Of a DNA stretch of 7,146 nt, positions 1 to 6,288 are shown piece after piece. The stretch comes from Chamaesiphon sp. (GTDB lineage: Bacteria > Cyanobacteriota > Cyanobacteriia > Cyanobacteriales > Chamaesiphonaceae). The number at the start of each line of letters is the position of its first letter. The stretch's first letter is position 1. Where the stretch lies: assembly GCA_026785875.1 (NCBI GenBank), contig JAJAZF010000186.1, forward strand, positions 1 to 7,146, in the 5' to 3' direction. The position numbers and the translations under genes are program-made. The notes below the pieces were generated by a model. It saw only the letters and a list, made by a program, of their open reading frames with translations. It did not search any database and was not told the DNA's origin.

Positions 1-312
1 ACATTAGCCAAGGCAAAAGCTACGGTTAAATTTCAATCCTTGAATGAAGCTTATGCCACCATCAGTCATCCCGAACGTCGCTCGGTATACGATCTGGAAA
101 TAGGCTATTCGCGGGTGTTTGCGATCCAATCCCCTCCCCAGTTTCAAACCCTCAAACCACGTCCTGATAAGTATCGACCTTCAGCATATCTCGATCCGAC
201 AGATCGACCGCTCTCTGATGGGGAAATTTTTGCTCTATTTATGTTGATCGCAACCTTCCTCGGCTGCCTCATCTTGGCAATCACCGTCGGGATAGTTAGG
301 GGTGAATTATGA
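1..312 (+). CDS. J-domain (DnaJ-like) protein with C-terminal membrane helix, 5' truncated
   Basis: The frame is open from base 1 to the TGA at 310-312, giving 103 residues of a protein whose start lies outside the window. The first ~30 residues look like the end of a J domain: an Ala/Lys-rich helix, then FQSLNEAYATIS and HPERRSVYD, the usual helix III-IV pattern of Hsp40 proteins. The HPD motif that stimulates Hsp70 would lie upstream and cannot be seen. A linker rich in Pro, Tyr and Arg follows, then DPTDRPLSDGE and one hydrophobic segment (about codons 76-99, FALFMLIATFLGCLILAITVGI) ending in a short basic tail. The inferred role is a membrane-tethered DnaK co-chaperone. The TTG at codon 14 is an internal Leu, not a start. 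Downstream, hhoA begins 96 nt later in the same frame. Family assignment is good; the client is unknown. Confidence 0.8.
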   Translation, partial: TLAKAKATVKFQSLNEAYATISHPERRSVYDLEIGYSRVFAIQSPPQFQTLKPRPDKYRPSAYLDPTDRPLSDGEIFALFMLIATFLGCLILAITVGIVRGEL

Positions 313-408
313 ACGCGATCGCTTCAACTCCCGATTCAGCCAAAAGTATTAGCACTTGAGTATTTCAGCGATTGGAGCGAGAATCTAGATAGTACCTCTA
401 AATCGTCT

Positions 409-1599
409 ATGGATATCCTCCACAAAAAACTAGCCATAGGCACGATCGCGATTGTCGCAAGTAGTGGAATTGGTGCGGGTGTTGGTAAATATTTCCGCCA
501 GCAACAGCCGTCGCAACTAATCCCAATTAGTAACAATAGTCCTTCATCCATCCCATTTCAACCGATTGTCGCTCGAAGGGTTCAAAGTGAGAATACCAAC
601 TTTATTACCGCTGTTGTCGCAAAAGTCAGCCCAGCAGTAGTCAAAGTTGATGCCCAGGTGGTAAGTCCAGCCACGGAAAACCCAGCACAGAAGTCTTTTG
701 GGCGGTTGCCCAAGCAAGAACAGATCGAACAGGGGATGGGGTCGGGGTTTATCATCAGTCCTGATGGTAGAATTGTCACCAATGCTCATGTCGTCGGTGG
801 AGCAGAGCGAGTCAAGGTGACGCTCAAAAGTGGGCGGGTATTGGAGGGGAAAGTAGTTGGGATCGATCGAGTCACGGATATAGCTGTATTACAAGTCAAA
901 GCTCAGAACTTACCAACCGTAAAATTAGGGGACTCGGAGCGACTGACTCCAGGCGAATGGGCAATTGCGATCGGTAATCCACTTGGATTAGACAATACTG
1001 TAACTGTTGGCATCATTAGTGCGACTGGGCGGACTAGTTCCCAAGCGGGTGTCCCCGATAAGCGTGTAAATTTTATCCAAACCGATGCCGCGATTAATCC
1101 TGGTAATTCGGGGGGTCCTCTGCTCAATGCGCGGGGTGAAGTTATCGGCATTAATACCGCTATTCGTGCGGATGCTCAAGGCTTGGGCTTTGCCATCCCG
1201 ATGCTGACAGCAACACGAATTACTACTCAATTATTTGCAACGGGTAAAGTTCGCCATCCCTATCTGGGCGTACAGATGATTCCGCTGACAGACGAACTCA
1301 AAGCAGGTATCGCCAGAGAACCCAGCTTGCGATCGCAAGTTACCGCCGAGCGGGGTGCATTAGTCATGGAAGTGATGCCCAGTTCTCCTGCCGCAGCTAG
1401 CGGCATCCGTCCTGGGGATGTAATTATCAAGGTTGCAGACCGCTCGATCTCTACTCCCAATGATGTCCAGCAGCAAGTAGAAGCTAGTCAAATTGGTCGA
1501 TCCCTCAAATTAGAAGTAAGTCGCCAAGGACGGGTGCGATCGCTCGAAATCACGCCAGGAACATTCCCCACCACCGCCGAATCACCAGCCCAAAAATAA
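409..1599 (+). CDS. hhoA: HhoA/Deg-type (HtrA family) trypsin-like serine protease with one PDZ domain
   Basis: A 396-residue protein, about the length of cyanobacterial HhoA/HhoB/HtrA. It starts with a basic stretch and a hydrophobic segment (residues ~8-27), a signal peptide or membrane anchor placing it in the periplasm or thylakoid lumen/membrane. A low-complexity linker to ~60 leads into the protease domain (~62-275). The catalytic triad is intact: His127 in TNAHVV, Asp157 in RVTDIAVL, Ser234 in PGNSGGPLLN. One PDZ domain follows (~285-382; YLGVQM carboxylate-binding loop, then PAAASGIRPGDVI). Known family role: ATP-independent degradation, and sometimes chaperoning, of misfolded envelope proteins under heat and light stress. 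Start choice: ATG 409 is the only ATG, GTG or TTG in this frame after the TGA at 310-312; no clear Shine-Dalgarno precedes it. hhoA is preferred over hhoB or htrA only by general resemblance. Confidence 0.93.
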   Translation: MDILHKKLAIGTIAIVASSGIGAGVGKYFRQQQPSQLIPISNNSPSSIPFQPIVARRVQSENTNFITAVVAKVSPAVVKVDAQVVSPATENPAQKSFGRLPKQEQIEQGMGSGFIISPDGRIVTNAHVVGGAERVKVTLKSGRVLEGKVVGIDRVTDIAVLQVKAQNLPTVKLGDSERLTPGEWAIAIGNPLGLDNTVTVGIISATGRTSSQAGVPDKRVNFIQTDAAINPGNSGGPLLNARGEVIGINTAIRADAQGLGFAIPMLTATRITTQLFATGKVRHPYLGVQMIPLTDELKAGIAREPSLRSQVTAERGALVMEVMPSSPAAASGIRPGDVIIKVADRSISTPNDVQQQVEASQIGRSLKLEVSRQGRVRSLEITPGTFPTTAESPAQK

Positions 1600-1606
1600 C
1601 TTCATT

Positions 1607-1686
1607 CAGTTGACAGTTGACAGTTGACAGTTGACAGTTGACAGCTTGCACTGAGCGTAGTCGAAGTGTTGACAGTTGACAGTTGA
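1607..1686. repeat. Tandem heptamer array (CAGTTGA)n interrupted by a 20-nt element
   Basis: Five perfect head-to-tail CAGTTGA units occupy 1607-1641, followed by a partial CAG. A 20-nt block (1649-1668, CACTGAGCGTAGTCGAAGTG) interrupts the array, then a partial unit and two more perfect units (1673-1686) resume it. The array begins 7 nt after the hhoA stop. It fits the short tandemly repeated repetitive (STRR) sequences of 7-nt period known in cyanobacteria. The interrupting block has complementary ends (CACT/AGTG) and, from memory, resembles a small dispersed element seen in many cyanobacterial genomes. No coding role is suggested. Confidence 0.9.
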
Positions 1687-1690
1687 TGAT

Positions 1691-1707
1691 GGGCGGGTAC
1701 CCCGCCC
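1691..1707. terminator. GC-rich hairpin between convergent genes, possible bidirectional terminator
   Basis: GGGCGGG (1691-1697) pairs perfectly with CCCGCCC (1701-1707) around a 3-nt TAC loop. Ten bases on, a second small inverted repeat GGGG-TTT-CCCC lies at 1717-1727. The hairpin sits between the hhoA stop (1599) and the convergent kinase stop (1798), where a terminator for both would be expected. Neither strand has a U-tract after the stem, so classical intrinsic termination is not shown; it could equally be part of the dispersed repeat next to it. Confidence 0.45.
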
Positions 1708-1797
1708 AGTGTTCTTGGGGTTTCCCCTGTCTTGTCGCACCTTCATGGGAGAGGCTTTAAACCAATTCTTTCTGGTAAAAATAGCAATCTCCAACAC

Positions 1798-4086
1798 TTA
1801 TGGTAGATCCATGAGCACAGCAGTTGCTGATTGATAACGATCTCTAAAGTGGTAAGCCACCATTTTAGCCAAGACTTGAGCCAGTGCGGGGGAGATCGTC
1901 ACCCGATCGCGCCAGATGAGATTACCCGTAGTTTCATTGACTGGCAAATCACGGGGATGAGTCTTCGTCAGAACCTCGATCGCGATCGAGCCTAAAGCAT
2001 AAATATCGCTAGTATAATTAGGTTGCCCAGCATACTGTTCTGGCGGTGTATAACCACGAGTACCGATCGCAATCGTCCAATTGTGTTCGTCGGGTTGCGG
2101 TTGGATTTCCTTAACCGCGCCAAAATCAATTAATACTAGTTTGCCACGCTCGCGATCTCGAATGATATTACCTGGCTTAATATCCCTGTGAATCACATGC
2201 TGACTATGGATAAAGCCCAAAACTGGTAATAACTGGCGCAATAAATCCAAAACTTGCTCCTCACTCCACCGCTCAGTTGCTCCCCCAAGCTCTCTGTCGA
2301 GCGGTGTCCCATCGATAAATTCCTGAACTAAATAAAACTCCCGCTGATGCTCAAAATAAGCCAGCAAATGCGGAATTTGGGGATGGTGCCCTAACTTAGA
2401 GAGAATCTCAGCTTCGGTGTTAAATAACCGCCGTGCCAAATTGACAAAATTTGCATCGCGCCTGGCTGGGACTAGTTGCTTAATGACACACTGAGGTTTC
2501 CCTGGACGTTTGGTATCTCGGGCGAGATAAGTTACCCCAAATCCACCCGCTCCGAGAGTAGAATCAGTTTGGTAGCGTCCATCTAGCAGATAATTGGGTG
2601 TCATGACACCAATTGGGAGCGGAGTTTGCTCTGGTTTGATGGGGTGTTGCTGATAAGGAACGGTGATATTTGGATCTAAGGCTGTTGTGCTAGTAATTGT
2701 CGTTACTGGTAATTCTGTCAGTGGCAATGCTGGCGGAAGTACCAGCGGGATTGGTGCCACAGGTGGTGCTGTCTGACTCAGCAGCAGTTGGAGTTCGGCA
2801 ATAGCTTGTTCTCGATCGCTTACCAAACTTTCCATGTCTTGTTGTCGCTGCTGTGTGTGATAGCTAGTCAAACCCAACACCCCAATACTACTGGCAACTA
2901 AACCCACAAATGGACTTACTAAAGGTATCCAGCCAGCATGAGCAAAGGCGATCGCAAATCCCCCTACCAGCAGAATTGCTGCACCGCTAGCCGCCACCAA
3001 TAATCGCGCCGGATGGCGAACGTACCAAGCGAGTAAACTCCCTGTCAGACACCAACTACCGATCCAGATGCCTTCGAGCCAATCGGGAATAAACCACCAT
3101 AGCGGTTGTTTGTCTAGTACTGCGCTGAGAATTTGGCTGGTAATTTGAGCGTGAAGTATTACCCCTGGCATCGTGGCATCTGCCGCTTTACCCGCGCTAT
3201 AGGGGGTGAGAAATACATCTTTGAGGGAACTAGCAGTAGAACCGATCAGGACGATCCGACCCTCGATCGATTTAGGAGCGACTCGATTGTTGAGGAGATC
3301 GGCGATCGAGACGATCTGTGCGACAGCATTTGGCGATCGATAGTTGAGTAAAATCTGGTAGCCCCCCTGCTCGGCATCCTGATAGCCACCATCAGTGCTG
3401 GAGATCGACCTAAAATGAGCTGTATCGATCTGAAACTGCTGTTTTGAGTCAAATTCACCATTGAGCTGATGCTGGCGGTGCAGGTATTCTTGGGCTAGTT
3501 GGAGAGCTAAACTGGTTTCACTGGTACAAGGCGATTTTGGGTCGCGGGACATAAATAATAGGGCGCGGCGGACGATACTATCTCGATCGATTAATACATC
3601 GACAAACCCCAATTGCTGCGGTGGAATCCCTGGTGGCCCCGCAATGCCTGGATTTTTGAGGTTGCGGTGGTGACAGCCAGGAATAATCAGATCGTTACGT
3701 TCCCAGATTTTTACCAATTCTGCATGTCCTGGTTCGACAGGATTAGCCCGAAACATATCCAAGCCAATTACCTTAGCGTTGGCATCTGTGAGTTTTTGGA
3801 TGATTTTGGCGATCGTCCGATCTGGTAAGGGCCAAGCCTTCTGAAGATTAAGATCGTCTTCCGTAATCGCCACAATTAGCAACCGAGGATCGGGTTCTAC
3901 AGGCGATTTCCATCTCACACTTTGGTCGTAAACCGCTAGTTCGCCCATCTCCCACCAGCCCCAGCTTTTTGCGCTGACAACTAGTCCCGTTACCCCCAAG
4001 CTGACACCTAAAATTGTCACCACTTGCCACGGTATGCGACTAGTTAATGATTTCCAGATCGATGATAGTTCGCTCTTCAAGAACAT
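1798..4086 (-). CDS. CHASE2-domain transmembrane serine/threonine protein kinase
   Basis: A 762-residue receptor-like kinase. TM1 (~22-39) leads into a periplasmic CHASE2 sensor (~45-320; markers DPRLLIVAITEDDL, VIGLDMF, GFVDVLIDRDSIVRR, GRIVLIGSTA). Three more TM helices follow (~337-356, 361-381, 387-408), as usual for CHASE2 proteins. A short coiled-coil-like stretch (~411-438) and a Pro/Thr-rich linker (~440-498) lead to a cytoplasmic Hanks-type kinase (~505-760). The kinase looks active: glycine loop LGAGGFGVTY (511-520), Lys536 in CVIKQL, αC Glu at 558 or 560, His633-Arg634-Asp635 with Lys637 and Asn640, Asp654-Phe655-Gly656, and the PPEQY segment at 681-685. The CHASE2 ligand is unknown for this family. 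The start lies 19 nt after the GST stop on the same strand; there is no strong Shine-Dalgarno, so translation may be coupled. No response regulator or substrate gene is adjacent. Confidence 0.93.
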   Translation of the reverse strand: MFLKSELSSIWKSLTSRIPWQVVTILGVSLGVTGLVVSAKSWGWWEMGELAVYDQSVRWKSPVEPDPRLLIVAITEDDLNLQKAWPLPDRTIAKIIQKLTDANAKVIGLDMFRANPVEPGHAELVKIWERNDLIIPGCHHRNLKNPGIAGPPGIPPQQLGFVDVLIDRDSIVRRALLFMSRDPKSPCTSETSLALQLAQEYLHRQHQLNGEFDSKQQFQIDTAHFRSISSTDGGYQDAEQGGYQILLNYRSPNAVAQIVSIADLLNNRVAPKSIEGRIVLIGSTASSLKDVFLTPYSAGKAADATMPGVILHAQITSQILSAVLDKQPLWWFIPDWLEGIWIGSWCLTGSLLAWYVRHPARLLVAASGAAILLVGGFAIAFAHAGWIPLVSPFVGLVASSIGVLGLTSYHTQQRQQDMESLVSDREQAIAELQLLLSQTAPPVAPIPLVLPPALPLTELPVTTITSTTALDPNITVPYQQHPIKPEQTPLPIGVMTPNYLLDGRYQTDSTLGAGGFGVTYLARDTKRPGKPQCVIKQLVPARRDANFVNLARRLFNTEAEILSKLGHHPQIPHLLAYFEHQREFYLVQEFIDGTPLDRELGGATERWSEEQVLDLLRQLLPVLGFIHSQHVIHRDIKPGNIIRDRERGKLVLIDFGAVKEIQPQPDEHNWTIAIGTRGYTPPEQYAGQPNYTSDIYALGSIAIEVLTKTHPRDLPVNETTGNLIWRDRVTISPALAQVLAKMVAYHFRDRYQSATAVLMDLP

Positions 4087-4105
4087 TTTTCAACTTGCAA
4101 CTAAC

Positions 4106-4651
4106 TTACACCATTCCTGCTTTGAAAGCGGGACGACTAGAAAGTGTTTTAATATAACTAACAACGGCTGGATATGCAGACAAATCTAATTTGAGCATCA
4201 ACGGAATATATGACAAAATCGCACCGACAGCAACATCAGCGACACTAAATTCATCACCTAAAATATAAGAATGCTCACTTAATATCTCATTTAATGCAGT
4301 CATCAATTTAGGTAATTCTCGCTCCCTACTTGCTTCGACAAAGAGCGCAGATAGAGTTGAATTACTAAACAATACCCACTGATTGAGAATTGATTGCTGC
4401 TCGATCGATAACTCCTTACTCCCATACTTTTGATTTAGGTACAGTAAAATTGCACCTGATTCAAATAGTGCCAAGTTTCCATCGGTAATTGCTGGTACCT
4501 TACCAAATGGATTTATTTTTAGAAAGTCTGGTTGATGGTGTTCGCCCACTGACATATCCAGCAATACATATTCATAAGGAATTGCCAATTCTTCTAAATA
4601 CCAACGCACGATCGAAGCCCGACTTCTAGCACCACCATATAGTTTAATCAT
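4106..4651 (-). CDS. Glutathione S-transferase family protein
   Basis: A 181-residue cytosolic GST, slightly short of the usual ~200. The N-terminal thioredoxin-like domain (1-~76) begins MIKLYGGARSRAS; Ser10 falls at the position occupied by catalytic Cys10 in beta-class enzymes and is the candidate residue for activating glutathione. GKVPAI (50-55) supplies the cis-Pro (Pro53), and ESGAIL (64-69) the Glu-Ser pair that holds the glutamyl end of glutathione. The helical C-terminal domain (~83-181) carries the N-capping box FSVADV (Ser136...Asp139) that GSTs need for folding. Likely role: glutathione conjugation or peroxide detoxification; substrate not predictable. A good Shine-Dalgarno supports the ATG. 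It lies between an upstream binding-protein gene (71 nt) and a downstream kinase gene (19 nt), all on the minus strand. It may share a transcript with the kinase. Confidence 0.92.
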   Translation of the reverse strand: MIKLYGGARSRASIVRWYLEELAIPYEYVLLDMSVGEHHQPDFLKINPFGKVPAITDGNLALFESGAILLYLNQKYGSKELSIEQQSILNQWVLFSNSTLSALFVEASRERELPKLMTALNEILSEHSYILGDEFSVADVAVGAILSYIPLMLKLDLSAYPAVVSYIKTLSSRPAFKAGMV

Positions 4652-4660
4652 GTTAATTAT

Positions 4661-4664
4661 CTCC
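4661..4664 (-). promoter_or_regulatory. Ribosome binding site of the GST gene
   Basis: On the minus strand GGAG lies 9 nt before the ATG at 4651. It is the clearest Shine-Dalgarno in the window, and it fixes the GST start. The other genes have weak or no such sites. Confidence 0.7.
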
Positions 4665-4722
4665 GATAAGTGAATTGAATTAAATAAAATTGAAACTTAG
4701 CCAATATACCCTACACACTATC

Positions 4723-6126
4723 TCACGCCCGCAGCTCAAAACCATTTAAATACTCTACAGCTTTATTAGGATCGAAAGCAACTCGATCGATAAACATCTC
4801 TGGCTGTTCGATTTTTAGTTGTCCTTTAGGCATACTCAACCCAAAAGATTTAGCAATATCTGTATAAGCTGCTATAGGATATAATTGTTTAATTATAGTA
4901 TCGGCATTTTGAGGATAAGCTGTGAGCTTCTGTTGTTGCCAGCGTACCATCTGAGTTATTACCCAAGCCGCATGAGAGTGCCAGAGAAAGTTGGCATGAT
5001 TGGGTTGTTGGAGATAGTTAGTTGATTGAAAGTGAAATATCTGAAAATCAGGCACTTTAACCGCTAGTGCTTTACTATCGATGCCACCATAGTTATAGTT
5101 ACCTGTCAGAATTTTTTGCCAATTTTTGTTAGAACCTGGATTAGTATATTCGGATTTACCTAAAATGGGTGCGAGTGTAGTTACATTTTCTTGGTTATCG
5201 CAGTATTGACAAGCCTCTAATACTGCTGCCATCATTGCCTTGGCAGTAATTGGATAATCCTTGAGCCAAGTATCGAGGGTGGCAAGAATTTTTTCGGGAT
5301 GTCCATGCCAAATATCTCGATCGATCGAAGCTGTAAATGCTTTATTATCCGCGATCGTTTGTTGATTAAATAGTTCATCGGTGGCATAACCGATAACTTT
5401 GCCACTAGCTAATCCTGCGGTAATCTCATCAGGAGCTAAAACTTGAAACTTCAGATCCCGCTCGGCATCGATCCCCATTGTCCCCAGCCAATATCTGGTA
5501 GTATAATTTGCCATAGCGGCGGGATGAGCGATCGCGAATACTGGCGGTTGTTTTAACTCGCGAAAAAACTTATTATACCCTTCTTGCAATTCATAAGGAG
5601 TATTATATGCTGGACGCGATCGTAATCCAGCCTTCCAAGCAACCTCACTCAAGCTAATACTATTACCATTGATATTTAGCCCCATCAAAGCAACTGTATT
5701 AGCAGTACCTTTACTTTTTTCTAGATCTCGATCTCTTCGCCGCCGTCGGCGCGGCTTATCTGCATCTTCATCTTGTCGCGACTTGCCACCTTGAGAGCCA
5801 AAATATTCCCAGAGCGGCATCGCAAATAGAGTTTGTGCGGCATCCAACTTCCCGCCCTGTAATTCTTGCTGTACTTGCTCCCAAGTTGGCTGTTTTACCA
5901 GTGTGACATCCAATCCATACTTTTTGAACATCCCTTTCTCTTTAGCAACTACCAACGGTAGACAATCTAAACTAGAGACAATCCCAATCTTGAGATCGGT
6001 TTTTTCCAGCTTCCCAAAGTTAGCTGGTGGCTGAGTAAAGTGAGTACTCCCTTGATTAGTACAAGCGGCAAATGTCAAACCTGCGGCGGTGAGAGTACTA
6101 TATTGCAGAAATTGGCGACGCTTCAT
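4723..6126 (-). CDS. NrtA/CmpA-like ABC transporter substrate-binding lipoprotein, orphan
   Basis: A 467-residue periplasmic binding protein. The N-terminus carries a twin-arginine-like motif (Arg3-Arg4-Gln-Phe-Leu), a hydrophobic stretch and a lipobox-like end at Cys22 (TFAAC), so a Tat-exported lipoprotein is likely. The body is collinear with NrtA/CmpA (nitrate/bicarbonate binding): DLKIGIVSSLDCLPLVVAKEKGMF (~44-67 region), KQPTW (78-82), LNINGNSIS (150-158), RYWLGTMGID (211-220), HGHPEK (274-279), EACQYCDNQEN (304-314) and HSHAAWVITQMVRW (383-396). Unusual: residues ~111-142 form a charged insertion with six consecutive Arg (126-131). Several positions that contact nitrate in NrtA differ (see findings). 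No permease or ATPase gene is visible, and the neighbours are a GST gene downstream and a divergent dusB. The ligand is therefore uncertain; it may supply a transporter encoded elsewhere or act as a sensor. The ATG lacks a clear Shine-Dalgarno, but the signal sequence supports it. Confidence 0.88.
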   Translation of the reverse strand: MKRRQFLQYSTLTAAGLTFAACTNQGSTHFTQPPANFGKLEKTDLKIGIVSSLDCLPLVVAKEKGMFKKYGLDVTLVKQPTWEQVQQELQGGKLDAAQTLFAMPLWEYFGSQGGKSRQDEDADKPRRRRRRDRDLEKSKGTANTVALMGLNINGNSISLSEVAWKAGLRSRPAYNTPYELQEGYNKFFRELKQPPVFAIAHPAAMANYTTRYWLGTMGIDAERDLKFQVLAPDEITAGLASGKVIGYATDELFNQQTIADNKAFTASIDRDIWHGHPEKILATLDTWLKDYPITAKAMMAAVLEACQYCDNQENVTTLAPILGKSEYTNPGSNKNWQKILTGNYNYGGIDSKALAVKVPDFQIFHFQSTNYLQQPNHANFLWHSHAAWVITQMVRWQQQKLTAYPQNADTIIKQLYPIAAYTDIAKSFGLSMPKGQLKIEQPEMFIDRVAFDPNKAVEYLNGFELRA

Positions 6127-6181
6127 TAAGATAATTGGAGATTCGGTAAACTCAGGAGTAAGCTAATTTATCCCAGCCCTA

Positions 6182-6187
6182 AGTCAA
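6182..6187 (-). promoter_or_regulatory. Candidate -35-like TTGACT upstream of the binding-protein gene
   Basis: TTGACT on the minus strand lies 55 nt before the ATG at 6126, in the divergent gap where promoters for both flanking genes must lie. A convincing -10 at 16-18 nt spacing is not present (TAAATT comes too soon), so this is only a weak candidate. Confidence 0.15.
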
Positions 6188-6230
6188 CTTAAAGCATAGT
6201 ATGTTAAATTTTACACGACCGAGGGACTTT

Positions 6231-6251
6231 TTTAGGCTTTAGGCTTTAGGT
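6231..6251. repeat. Short tandem heptamer array TTTAGGC/T
   Basis: Two perfect TTTAGGC units (6231-6244) and a third ending in T (6245-6251), followed by a degenerate TTTTGG. This is an STRR-like repeat with the same 7-nt period as the array at 1607-1686 but a different unit. It lies in the divergent gap between the binding-protein gene and dusB. Confidence 0.75.
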
Positions 6252-6265
6252 TTTGGTAGCATAAT

Positions 6266-6281
6266 CAGTCCCCCAGTCCCC
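6266..6281. repeat. Tandem pair of the octamer CAGTCCCC
   Basis: CAGTCCCC occurs twice head-to-tail (6266-6273, 6274-6281), ending 8 nt before the proposed TTG start of dusB. It contains CCCCAGT, which from memory resembles a known cyanobacterial heptamer repeat class. Confidence 0.6.
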
Positions 6282-6288
6282 TCTACTC

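Noticed and set aside
356..391. hhoA promoter (TTGAGT at 356-361 and TAGATA at 386-391)
   Set aside because: The spacing is 24 nt, too long for a sigma-70-type promoter; transcription may come from upstream of the J-domain gene instead.
1607..1686. CRISPR-like array
   Set aside because: Units are 7 nt, directly adjacent and without unique spacers; this is a simple tandem repeat. No cas gene is present.
1606..1797. A 63-codon minus-strand reading frame in the gap between hhoA and the kinase gene
   Set aside because: Its C-terminal half is only the translation of the heptamer array (repeating STVNCQL), and its start half crosses the hairpin region. There is no ribosome binding site or recognisable domain.
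3133..3351. Plus-strand frames opposite the kinase gene (also 3613-3828)
   Set aside because: They are antisense shadows of the CHASE2 coding region, with no domain and no translation signals.
4652..4722. Promoter between the binding-protein and GST genes
   Set aside because: The gap is AT-rich and contains TATATT on the minus strand (4703-4708), but no acceptable -35 lies at the right distance, so I did not list it as a feature.
6199..6214. NtcA-like box GTA...TAC upstream of the NrtA-like gene
   Set aside because: The spacer is 10 nt, not the 8 nt of the NtcA consensus, and no -10 is correctly placed after it. Nitrogen control is not supported.
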